From positions 1 through 15,472 of the forward strand of contig JABITU010000297.1 of the NCBI GenBank assembly GCA_018668195.1: a DNA stretch of 15,472 nt, read 5' to 3'. A program made the translations under genes and the position numbers. Each line of letters opens with the position of its first letter. Positions within the stretch are counted from its first letter, which is position 1. This document shows, piece by piece, positions 8,490-15,472 of this stretch. The notes beneath the pieces were generated by a model. That model saw only the letters and a list, made by a program, of their open reading frames with translations. It was not told the DNA's origin and made no database searches. The DNA is from Tateyamaria sp. (lineage in GTDB: Bacteria; Pseudomonadota; Alphaproteobacteria; Rhodobacterales; Rhodobacteraceae).

Positions 8490-9643
<1,154 letters not shown>

Positions 9644-10099
9644 ATGCTTAATGATACGGATCGTCGAATTCTGCGCCAGTGGCAGGCAGCGCCAGATTTG
9701 TCTCCGGCGGAACTGGCGGAGCGTGCACGCGTGAGCATTGGCCAACTTGCGCGGCGTCAAGCGCGGTTGCGCGAGGCGGGTGTGGTACGGGGGGTGCGCG
9801 CGGTGATCGATTGGGCGGCCTTAGGGTACGTAGTCGAAGTGTCATTGCGCGTGACCCTCGACAAGACACAAGGCAGTGCCTTTGATCAGTTCATCGATGC
9901 TGCGCGTGCCGTACCAGAGGTGATCGAAATACAAACATTCCTCGGCCGAGTAGACGTTCGGCTTTCGGTGATTGCTCGGGATATGGCCCATTACCAGCAC
10001 CTTTATCGCAGCAAAATCCTTACGCTGCCACATATTGCAGATATCGAAGCGCTGATGCATGTGGCGCGGATCAAAAGTGACGAGGCCTTGCCGCTGTGA
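9644..10099 (+). CDS. Lrp/AsnC-family transcriptional regulator, first of a coupled pair
   Basis: This 151-residue protein has the two-domain layout of feast/famine regulators: an N-terminal helix-turn-helix (LNDTDRRILRQ, then LSPAELAERARVSIGQLARR and LREAGVVRGVRAVID) and a C-terminal RAM ligand-binding/oligomerisation domain from about residue 65, including VPEVIEIQTFLGRVDVRLSV. Such proteins form dimers to octamers and usually sense amino acids. I chose ATG 9644 because family members begin M-L/D-x-x-D-x-x-I-L; an in-frame TTG at 9623 would add seven residues and lacks an upstream ribosome site. It is divergent from ilvC. Its TGA shares a base with the next gene's ATG (TGATG), so the two are translationally coupled. 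Control of ilvC is an inference from position. Confidence 0.92.
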   Translation: MLNDTDRRILRQWQAAPDLSPAELAERARVSIGQLARRQARLREAGVVRGVRAVIDWAALGYVVEVSLRVTLDKTQGSAFDQFIDAARAVPEVIEIQTFLGRVDVRLSVIARDMAHYQHLYRSKILTLPHIADIEALMHVARIKSDEALPL

Positions 10100-10566
10100 T
10101 GGATTTGGATGACATCGACTTCGCCATTTTGCGTCAGTTGTCCCTGAATGCGGCGCAGGGGGCGGGTGCGATTGGGCGGGCATGCGGCCTTTCGCAGCCC
10201 GCTGCTTGGCGGCGTATCAAACGGCTGCGTGATGCAGGTGTTGTGCGAGGTTTGCGGTTGCAGCTTGATCAACAAGCGCTTGGATTTGGCGTAACCGTTT
10301 TTTTAGGGGTCAAACTGGCGACTAAGGGGCGCGTTAGCCTTGAGGATTTCGAACGTGCTGTCAGCGCGATCCCCGAGGTTCAGACGGTAGAGCATGTTTT
10401 GGGTCTCTATGATTACCGCTTGCGAGTCGTCGCGCGGGATTTGCCAGACTTTGAGCGGGTTTTGCGGCGTCGGATCATGACCTTGCCCGGCGCGGGTGAG
10501 GTTGAGGCCAACGTCCTGCTAAGCGAAGAGAGCCGCCCGGGTCCTTTGGGTGCCGATCCACTCTGA
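10099..10566 (+). CDS. Lrp/AsnC-family transcriptional regulator, second of a coupled pair
   Basis: This 155-residue paralogue has the same architecture: helix-turn-helix opening LDDIDFAILRQLSLNAAQGA followed by GLSQPAAWRRIKRLRDAGVV, then a RAM domain with IPEVQTVEHVLGLYDYRLRV. Its DNA-recognition helix (QPAAWRRIKRL) differs from the first protein's (IGQLARRQARL), so the two may read different sites or form hetero-oligomers. ATG 10099 overlaps the previous stop codon; a GTG at 10096 is the only nearby alternative. The aminotransferase gene follows after 115 bp that carry a separate promoter, making it a plausible target. Lrp-like siroheme decarboxylases also occur as tandem pairs, but I do not see their conserved His/Tyr-containing segment. 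Confidence 0.92.
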   Translation: MDLDDIDFAILRQLSLNAAQGAGAIGRACGLSQPAAWRRIKRLRDAGVVRGLRLQLDQQALGFGVTVFLGVKLATKGRVSLEDFERAVSAIPEVQTVEHVLGLYDYRLRVVARDLPDFERVLRRRIMTLPGAGEVEANVLLSEESRPGPLGADPL

Positions 10567-10593
10567 TCGTTCCGATCTGTGACAACCGATAAG

Positions 10594-10607
10594 AATTGGC
10601 GGCAATT
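10594..10607. promoter_or_regulatory. Palindrome AATTG-GCGG-CAATT upstream of the aminotransferase promoter
   Basis: Five-base arms AATTG/CAATT are separated by GCGG. It lies 17 bp upstream of the putative -35 box at 10625, a place typical for an activator. The adjacent Lrp pair is the nearest candidate regulator; binding is inferred only. Confidence 0.35.
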
Positions 10608-10624
10608 GTGTACCGAAGTAGACT

Positions 10625-10653
10625 TTGCCCAAATCGTTGTGGGGCGCTATGTT
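10625..10653 (+). promoter_or_regulatory. Putative sigma-70-type promoter of the aminotransferase gene
   Basis: TTGCCC (10625-10630), a 17-bp spacer, then TATGTT (10648-10653) give a fair sigma-70-like match, with about 28 bp from the -10 box to the start codon. AAAGGA at 10670-10675 is the ribosome site. Confidence 0.45.
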
Positions 10654-10681
10654 TTACTGAAACCGCAGAAAGGACTAAAAA

Positions 10682-11809
10682 ATGGCTGCCTTGCTTGATA
10701 CCGTTGATCCCCAAGGTCTTGAAGAGTTTTCGGTTGTTTTCACCGACCGGTCGCTGAACCACATGAGCGGCGCTTTTCAGGCGGTCATGAATGATATCTC
10801 GGGAATGCTGAAAGAGGTTTATGCTGCAGATGCCGTTGTGATCGTGCCCGGCGGCGGTACTTTCGGCATGGAGGCGGTGGCCCGTCAATTCGGGCGCGGG
10901 TCCGATGTTTTGGTGGTGCGAAATGGTTGGTTCAGCTACCGGTGGAGCCAGATTTTTGAAACTGGTGATCTGACGGCGTCCACCACCGTTCTCAAGGCGT
11001 GTCAGACCGGCAACTCTGCACCGTCACCCTTTACTCCTGCCCCGATCGAGGACGTGGTCGAAGCCATACAAACGGGACGTCCCGACGTGGTTTTTGCCCC
11101 GCACGTGGAAACCAGCGCAGGCGTGATCCTGCCCGATGATTATATCGCGAAGATGGCGGCAGCCGTGCATGAAGTCGGTGGGCTGATGGTATTGGATTGC
11201 ATCGCGTCGGGCTGTGCGTGGATCAATATGCGTGCCTTGGGCGTGGATGTGCTGATCTCTGCCCCTCAGAAGGGGTGGAGTGCGTCTCCCTGTGCGGGGC
11301 TCGTGATGCTGTCAGACCGCGCTGTGGCGCGTCTGGACGAAACAACATCCGACAGCTTTGCCATCGACCTCAAAAAATGGCACCAGATCATGTTGGCCTA
11401 TGAAGGCGGTGGCCATGCCTATCACGCGACCATGCCGACAGATGCGCTGCGAGATTTCCGCGACACTATGCTTGAGACACGCGAATATGGCTTTGAGCGC
11501 CTGAAAGAGGCGCAATGGGAATTGGGCAATGCCGTGCGGGCAATGCTGGCCGACAAGGACATCGTTTCGGTCGCTTCTGATGGCTTTGGCGCGCCGGGTG
11601 TTGTGGTCAGTTACACATCCGATGCAGAGGTCCAGACCGGCAAGCGCTTTGCCGCCCAAGGCATGCAGATAGCGGCCGGTGTGCCATTGCAATGTGATGA
11701 GCCTGCGGACTTCCGGACTTTTCGCATTGGTCTGTTTGGCCTCGATAAACTATACAATGTCGAGGGTACGCTTGCGCGTCTAAAGCGCGTCGTTGATCAG
11801 GTGCTGTAG
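10682..11809 (+). CDS. Class V PLP-dependent aminotransferase (alanine-glyoxylate-aminotransferase-like)
   Basis: This 375-residue fold-type I PLP enzyme resembles alanine/serine-glyoxylate aminotransferases. The visible active site includes VPGGGTFGMEA (55-65) for the cofactor phosphate, HVETSAGV (141-148), Asp172 in VLDCIASG (pyridine nitrogen), and Lys197 in SAPQKGWSASP (Schiff base). Arg348 in FRTFRIGLFG is the likely substrate carboxylate anchor. Length is normal and no residue appears missing. The actual amino donor and acceptor cannot be read from sequence; roles in glycine/serine, branched-chain or sulfur amino-acid metabolism are all possible. It has its own promoter and lies behind two Lrp-family genes, consistent with amino-acid-responsive control. 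ATG 10682 follows an AAAGGA ribosome site. It converges on the UbiH-like gene with a 27-bp gap. Confidence 0.88.
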   Translation: MAALLDTVDPQGLEEFSVVFTDRSLNHMSGAFQAVMNDISGMLKEVYAADAVVIVPGGGTFGMEAVARQFGRGSDVLVVRNGWFSYRWSQIFETGDLTASTTVLKACQTGNSAPSPFTPAPIEDVVEAIQTGRPDVVFAPHVETSAGVILPDDYIAKMAAAVHEVGGLMVLDCIASGCAWINMRALGVDVLISAPQKGWSASPCAGLVMLSDRAVARLDETTSDSFAIDLKKWHQIMLAYEGGGHAYHATMPTDALRDFRDTMLETREYGFERLKEAQWELGNAVRAMLADKDIVSVASDGFGAPGVVVSYTSDAEVQTGKRFAAQGMQIAAGVPLQCDEPADFRTFRIGLFGLDKLYNVEGTLARLKRVVDQVL

Positions 11810-11836
11810 AGGGCTGGTGCGCAATTTGCGTGGGGC

Positions 11837-13048
11837 TTAACTAGCCCTGCGCGTTCCCAGGCCCAGTTGCATAAGCGTTCGGCGGACCGGTTTGACCTCG
11901 TGCAGAGCATTCAGCCCAAAGGCGCGTGCATCGCGCAATGCCGGAGATTTGACCTGGCTTACGCGGTTGAGCAGGTCGATCCCTGTCACACGCATGCGTA
12001 TATCCCCGATCCGGGCTTTGTGATAGGCGTCGAGCATCTGCGCATCACCCAGACCTTGGGGGCGTGCTTGCGCCAACTCCAGCAATATGGCCGTGTCGGC
12101 GAGGCTCATGTTCAGCCCCTGCGCTCCGATTGGGGGCACAACATGAGCCGCTTCGGCGATGAGGGCCAAGCGCACGCCGTTTATTCGATGTGCCCGCTGG
12201 CTGATGATGGGCCAGATGGTCCTGCGGGACACAAGCGAAAGCGGCCCGAACAAGTGGCAGCTGCGGGCCGACATCTCGGCCTCGAACGCGGGCACATCTA
12301 AATCAAAGCGCGTGGTTGTCAGTGGGCCATCATCCATCCACACTACGGCAGAGCATGGCAGTCCTTCGTGATCGGGCAAGGGTACCAACGTGAAAGGCCC
12401 ACCAGTTTGGTGAACCTCGGTCGATACGTTGTCATGGGGAATTGAATGCGTGACGGCGAAGGCCAGCGCCTTTTGTCCATATCGCGTTGTCGTAACGTCG
12501 ATGCTTGCAGCTTGCCGCATCGGTGAGGCCCGGCCGTCTGCAGCGATCACCAGTTTTGTTTTGATGCGTGTCCCATCGCTTAGACCTACACGCGCTTCGG
12601 CTGTTCGGGTGAAAAGGGTTTCTGCTGCGCTGCCGGGGCGAAAATCGACATTCGGCAGGGTGGCCAGTCTGGCCACCAGTTCGCGCCGCAGTCGCCAGTT
12701 GGGCAGGTTCCAGCCAAAAGGCAGGTCGGACACGTCCGCAGCGCGGAATTCCTTGATGTCACGGGGACTACCATCTTGGCCACCTGCATCCACAATCCGC
12801 ATGACATTAAGGGCTGCGCCATGTGGGAAAAGTGCGTCCCAAACGCCCGCTGCAGTCAGCACGTCGCGTGCAGGCTGCAGCATTGCGGTGGTGCGCATGT
12901 CTGATCCCTCGACGTCCCGTTCGGTAATGGGTGGCATTGGATCCACGCAAATCACGTCGAAACCGGCTGTGCCAAAAGCTGCCGCAGCCGTAAGGCCAGC
13001 GATGCCACCGCCAGAAATTAGAATGTCACAGGATGTGCTGTCAGCCAT
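11837..13048 (-). CDS. UbiH/UbiF/COQ6-family FAD-dependent hydroxylase
   Basis: This is a 403-residue flavoprotein monooxygenase of the kind that hydroxylates the aromatic ring in ubiquinone synthesis. Three family fingerprints are visible: the Rossmann motif ISGGGIAGL (11-19), the DG motif in LVIAADGRASPMR (167-178), and the second FAD motif IAEAAHVVPPIGAQGLN (297-313). In the last, most relatives have GDAAH, while here it is AEAAH; I recall the same form in other Rhodobacterales, so it may be lineage-specific rather than a defect. ATG 13048 is preceded by AGGAG at a good distance; an upstream in-frame start at 13105 would add 19 residues before the fold and is unlikely. It follows the HAD gene on the same strand after 63 nt, so they may be co-transcribed. 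Which ring position it hydroxylates is unclear. Confidence 0.87.
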   Translation of the reverse strand: MADSTSCDILISGGGIAGLTAAAAFGTAGFDVICVDPMPPITERDVEGSDMRTTAMLQPARDVLTAAGVWDALFPHGAALNVMRIVDAGGQDGSPRDIKEFRAADVSDLPFGWNLPNWRLRRELVARLATLPNVDFRPGSAAETLFTRTAEARVGLSDGTRIKTKLVIAADGRASPMRQAASIDVTTTRYGQKALAFAVTHSIPHDNVSTEVHQTGGPFTLVPLPDHEGLPCSAVVWMDDGPLTTTRFDLDVPAFEAEMSARSCHLFGPLSLVSRRTIWPIISQRAHRINGVRLALIAEAAHVVPPIGAQGLNMSLADTAILLELAQARPQGLGDAQMLDAYHKARIGDIRMRVTGIDLLNRVSQVKSPALRDARAFGLNALHEVKPVRRTLMQLGLGTRRAS

Positions 13049-13111
13049 GCGTTTTCTCCTATATTGGATAACATATGCCTCGCGCGGGCGGTGCCAAAGC
13101 GGCATCCTGTC

Positions 13112-13759
13112 CTACCCTTGTAATCGAGCAAGAAAGCCGGATAGATCGGCGGTGTGGTGGTGGATAAAATCGGCGGGATGAGGATTGTCAGCCACGTGCA
13201 CTGTTTGCATCCCCATGGCGTGCGGAGCAGCCAGATTGCGCGGTTCATCCTCGAACATTGCCCCTTGGGTAGGATCTAGCCCGTCTATGGCAAAAATACA
13301 CTCAAAGGCCTGTCGCTCGGGCTTCGGCAGAAAATTCGCGTTTTCAACCCCGTAGACCGCATCGAACAGATCTGACAGGCCGCGGGCGGCCAGAACCCGT
13401 TCGGCATAGGGCGCGCAGCCGTTGGTGTAAACAATGCGGCGCCCTGGCAATGACCGGATGCGTGCCGCAAGCACCGGATCGGGATCAAGATGATCCAGCG
13501 TGATATCGTGGACTTCGTTAAGATAGGGGGCCGGATCAACCTGATGTTCGCGCATTAACCCCGCCAATGTGGTGCCGTGCGTGCGCCAATAGTGCACACG
13601 CAGTCGGTTGGCCTCGGTTTCGGATACGCCAAGTGCGTCCATTACATAGGCTGTCATGCGGATTTCGATCTGGTCGAAAAGCCGTGCAGCGGGCGGGTAG
13701 AGCGTATTGTCTAGGTCAAAGACCCACGCCCGGACATGAGAAAATTCTGTGTTTGACAT
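13112..13759 (-). CDS. HAD-family pyrimidine 5'-nucleotidase
   Basis: This 215-residue haloacid dehalogenase-fold phosphatase is of the SDT1-like pyrimidine 5'-nucleotidase type, which dephosphorylates UMP/CMP-like nucleotides. Catalytic motif I is FDLDNTLYPP (14-23), with nucleophile Asp15 and acid/base Asp17. Motif II is VYTNG with Thr112, motif III is Lys146 in NFLPKPERQAF, and motif IV is MFEDEPRNL (168-176), where relatives usually have EDDPRNL. An alpha-helical cap lies between motifs I and II (about 24-105). I prefer ATG 13759, 11 residues before the motif I strand; the in-frame TTG at 13795 would add 12 residues. It is divergent from the GntR gene and upstream of the UbiH-family gene. 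The physiological substrate is not certain. Confidence 0.85.
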   Translation of the reverse strand: MSNTEFSHVRAWVFDLDNTLYPPAARLFDQIEIRMTAYVMDALGVSETEANRLRVHYWRTHGTTLAGLMREHQVDPAPYLNEVHDITLDHLDPDPVLAARIRSLPGRRIVYTNGCAPYAERVLAARGLSDLFDAVYGVENANFLPKPERQAFECIFAIDGLDPTQGAMFEDEPRNLAAPHAMGMQTVHVADNPHPADFIHHHTADLSGFLARLQG

Positions 13760-13791
13760 GTCATCAGCATTAGGCACGCGATTGGCATGGT

Positions 13792-13841
13792 GCAAGCCTT
13801 TGTACTTGCGCGCCGCAAGGAACCAATGACCTTGGGCTTGC
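13792..13841. promoter_or_regulatory. Cluster of GCAAG/CTTGC half-sites between the HAD and GntR genes
   Basis: Four half-sites alternate in orientation: GCAAG 13792-13796, CTTGC 13805-13809, GCAAG 13815-13819, CTTGC 13837-13841. The first pair forms an inverted repeat with an 8-bp centre; CAAGG/CCTTG (13816-13820, 13830-13834) adds another. The cluster sits in the 135-bp divergent region and could be an operator for the neighbouring GntR protein. Assignment is by position and symmetry. Confidence 0.33.
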
Positions 13842-13894
13842 CAGTCGTCACTGAGACACCATAGTGTGAAAGGAAATTGACATCCGAGGTCCCT

Positions 13895-14548
13895 ATGGCA
13901 ACCGCACGCGCCACACCAACAGACGCCTACTCGTTGATACTGGAGGCGATTGACGTTGGCAGTTACCGACCAGGCGACAGGCTGGTCGAAAGTGAATTAG
14001 CCGAACGGTTTGGTGTCTCACGAACGCCGGTACGTGAGGCGTTGCAACGGCTTGAGACTCAGTCTTTGCTGTCGCGCGATGGCCGCAGTCTGATCGTCGC
14101 TTCACTAGATCACAACCAGATGTCCGAGCTTTATGTGGTGCGTCGCGAACTAGAAGGGTTGGCCGCATCCTTGGCAGCGCAGCACGCTACCGCCGAAGAA
14201 GTTCGAATTCTGCGTGATATGGTCGAACAGGACCACGCGTTGGTTAATGACCCACCAAAACTAGCGATTGCAAACCGACGGTTTCACAAGCAAATCCATT
14301 TGGCATCGCACAACCGCCACCTAGTGCAACAGCTGGATTTGGTGCACCGCACAATGGCGCTGATGTCTACGACGTCCCTCGCGGCTGAAGGACGCACAAA
14401 GATCGCTCAGGGTGAACATGACGCGATTGTCACCGCCATCGAGGCCAAGGATTCAGTCGCTTCGGGTCAGGCCCTGCGCGATCATATCTCGGTCGCTTTC
14501 ATGACTCGTCTGAAGCAGGATGCAGAGGCGCGCAAGGAAGAGATGTAG
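13895..14548 (+). CDS. GntR-family regulator, FadR/FCD subfamily
   Basis: This 217-residue protein has an N-terminal winged helix-turn-helix (about 10-72) with the typical YRPGDRLVESELAERFGVSR and TPVREALQRLE segments, followed by an all-helical FCD effector domain. FCD metal-ligand candidates are Asn127 and His131 in NRRFHKQIH, His175 in GEHDAI and His197 in RDHIS. FCD regulators usually bind small carboxylates and repress neighbouring catabolic genes, but no such gene adjoins it here; it is divergent from the HAD gene. I chose ATG 13895, with GAGG six bases upstream; a TTG at 13877 is an unlikely alternative. Its last 50 bases overlap the 3' end of the convergent glycosyltransferase remnant. 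Confidence 0.9.
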   Translation: MATARATPTDAYSLILEAIDVGSYRPGDRLVESELAERFGVSRTPVREALQRLETQSLLSRDGRSLIVASLDHNQMSELYVVRRELEGLAASLAAQHATAEEVRILRDMVEQDHALVNDPPKLAIANRRFHKQIHLASHNRHLVQQLDLVHRTMALMSTTSLAAEGRTKIAQGEHDAIVTAIEAKDSVASGQALRDHISVAFMTRLKQDAEARKEEM

Positions 14549-15366
14549 GCTGCAAACCATGTTGTGTCTTGTCCCAGTAGAACGGGTTAAGCGCCAGCTC
14601 ATAGAGTGCCTTGTAGCTCGCCAGAGCACCCAAAATGAAATAAAATGGCATTACAAGAACCCACGGCATCAGGTTTCGATGCCCGTTTTTGGACAGTGCG
14701 AGAAGGCCCAGCACAATGCCGATCACCTCTGTCACGATAACCAGCACCGTGACGGGCACGACAACCATGTCACCAAAAGTGGCTGTCATTGGATGCGGCA
14801 GGCCAATCATCGGCATCCACAGGGTCCAAAGCAGCGGCAGACTGGCAAATTGCAATACTGTTGCCAGAAACATGACCTGAAACCCGAAAAAGCGTCGCAA
14901 CCCCAAATCCGACAACAGCCTTCTGGGGCGGCGCATATGAACAAAGTAAGTAATTAGGAACCCTTTCAGCCAGCGTGACCGTTGCTTGACCCAAGGCCAA
15001 GCTTTGCAGTTTGCTTCTTCATAAGTGACAGTGGAAACCAGTTCGGTCTTGTAGCCTTTACGCGCCAAACGCACGCCCAGATCTGCATCTTCAGTGACGT
15101 TATGGGCGTCCCATCCACCTAATTCTTCGAGTATATGGCGCCGAAAAAACAGTGTCGTGCCGCCCAATGGCAGCATCATGTTTAAACGCTCGATTCCAGG
15201 TAGAAATAAACGCCATCACGTTGCGTATTCGATGGTGAAACAGCGGGCGATCCAGTTTTGTGTGCTGTTGTAATAGTCTAAAATACCCTGCAAACAGGCG
15301 ACCTTGGGGCCTGCTGAATGAAAGTGCGATACGATTTTTTCAATTTGGTCTGGTTCGGGTGCATCC
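14499..15366 (-). pseudogene. Family 2 processive glycosyltransferase, 5'-truncated and carrying an in-frame stop
   Basis: The minus strand from 15366 down to the stop at 14499 encodes the C-terminal part of a membrane GT2 glycosyltransferase. It begins at DAPEPDQIEKIV, just where the metal-binding acidic motif should end. It continues through VACLQGILDYYNSTQNW and CFTIEYAT, then TGA (15216-15218), then WRLFLPGIERLNMMLPLGG in the same frame. After that come FFRRHILEELGG, the TED motif (NVTEDADLGVRLARKGY), the QxxRW motif (QRSRWLKG) and about four to five TM helices. The TGA stands where a Trp would fit (T-W-W-R), so TGG to TGA is likely. The 5' half, with the substrate-binding Asp residues, is missing because unrelated DNA starts at about 15367. 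The ATG at 15179 could start only a fragment. The 3' end overlaps the GntR gene by 50 bp. Confidence 0.85.
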
Positions 15367-15425
15367 TGTCTGACGTCAGCGCCTGTGGGTCCAAATAGTG
15401 TGATTTGCTAAGAGAGTGTTTGTTG

Positions 15426-15457
15426 CTCATCGTAACCACCGAGGAGTGGACGATGAG
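15426..15457 (+). promoter_or_regulatory. Hairpin sequestering the start codon of the element's first ORF
   Basis: CTCATCGT (15426-15433) pairs with ACGATGAG (15450-15457). Past a two-base AA bulge, CCAC (15436-15439) pairs with GTGG (15446-15449), leaving a six-base loop CGAGGA. This makes 12 base pairs. The ATG at 15453 is inside the stem and the GAGGAG ribosome site spans the loop. In RNA this would hinder initiation. Confidence 0.55.
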
Positions 15458-15472
15458 AAAGACAATGAAGAG
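15453..15472 (+). CDS. Start of an ORF, possibly a transposase subunit (partial)
   Basis: ATG at 15453 follows GAGGAG with six bases between and begins MRKTMK before the window ends. A basic Lys/Arg-rich start after an IS-like terminus is usual for transposase OrfA proteins, but six codons cannot prove identity. Confidence 0.4.

Larger units (their letters stand above)
15367..15472 (+). mobile_element. Left end of an insertion-sequence-like element, cut by the window edge
   Basis: Glycosyltransferase homology stops abruptly at 15366 and the next bases are TGTCTGACGTCAGCGCC. A 5'-TG terminus is typical of IS3- and IS21-type elements. A short untranslated lead of 86 bp with a 10-bp palindrome (CTGACGTCAG, 15370-15379) is followed by a good ribosome site and an ORF, as at the left end of many IS. 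The right end, the transposase and the target duplication are outside the window, so the family is unknown. Confidence 0.55.

Noticed and set aside
9644..10566. The Lrp pair as siroheme decarboxylase subunits (AhbA/AhbB, NirDLGH type)
   Set aside because: The conserved segment of those enzymes is not seen, no heme or d1-heme genes are near, and both proteins have ordinary helix-turn-helix and RAM features.
12429..13181. A 250-codon plus-strand open frame opposite the UbiH-family gene
   Set aside because: Low-complexity Ser/Arg/Ala-rich translation without motifs, fully antisense to a well-supported flavoprotein gene.
13877..13882. TTGACA as a -35 box for the GntR gene
   Set aside because: It lies only 12 bp before the start codon, and no -10 box fits at 16-18 bp; a promoter here would start transcription inside the gene.
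14499..15179. Reading 14499-15179 as a complete 226-residue glycosyltransferase
   Set aside because: Family homology continues upstream in the same frame past the ATG and past a TGA, so this ATG is internal to an older gene.
15216..15218. Recoding or selenocysteine at the in-frame TGA
   Set aside because: The position fits Trp in a non-redox segment, no SECIS-like hairpin is evident just after it, and the 5' half of the gene is missing anyway.

Overview
The window looks like chromosomal DNA from an alphaproteobacterium of the order Rhodobacterales, most likely the Roseobacter group. I infer this from gene content, gene order and protein flavour: a PPDK-like protein beside a small SleB-type hydrolase, a long FolB ahead of folP and glmM, ilvC divergent from an Lrp gene, and a UbiH-type protein with the AEAAH variant. 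No tRNA, rRNA or CRISPR array was seen.

Left part, plus strand (1-6795): a PPDK-family protein whose central-His and PEP/pyruvate domains look intact but whose ATP-grasp half is altered; an exported SleB-type cell-wall hydrolase; then a compact folB-folP-glmM operon (gaps of 9 nt and 1 nt) linking folate synthesis to amino-sugar supply for peptidoglycan and LPS. FolB carries a C-terminal extension that reads like a degenerate amino-acid-kinase domain.

Middle (6796-10566): on the minus strand, an EamA/DMT exporter overlaps the end of a broken antibiotic-biosynthesis-monooxygenase (ABM)-like gene whose homology runs through three reading frames. Next come about 320 bp without a gene but with hairpins, then ilvC with a textbook terminator. 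Divergent from ilvC are two translationally coupled Lrp/AsnC regulators, with a symmetric candidate operator between the two transcription units.

Right part (10567-15472): a class V aminotransferase with its own promoter and an upstream palindrome; on the minus strand a HAD pyrimidine 5'-nucleotidase followed by a UbiH-family hydroxylase; a divergent GntR/FCD regulator; and, converging on it, the remains of a processive family 2 glycosyltransferase. That glycosyltransferase gene has an in-frame TGA (apparently a former Trp codon) and loses its 5' half at about 15366, where an insertion-sequence-like end begins. The element's first ORF starts at 15453, inside a hairpin that appears to bury its start codon. 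The window ends within this element.

The most notable observations are the glycosyltransferase wreck with the adjoining element end, the FolB/degenerate-kinase fusion, the PPDK paralogue with an eroded nucleotide site, the frameshifted ABM gene, and the coupled Lrp pair with candidate operators on both sides. I found no convincing new multi-gene system.
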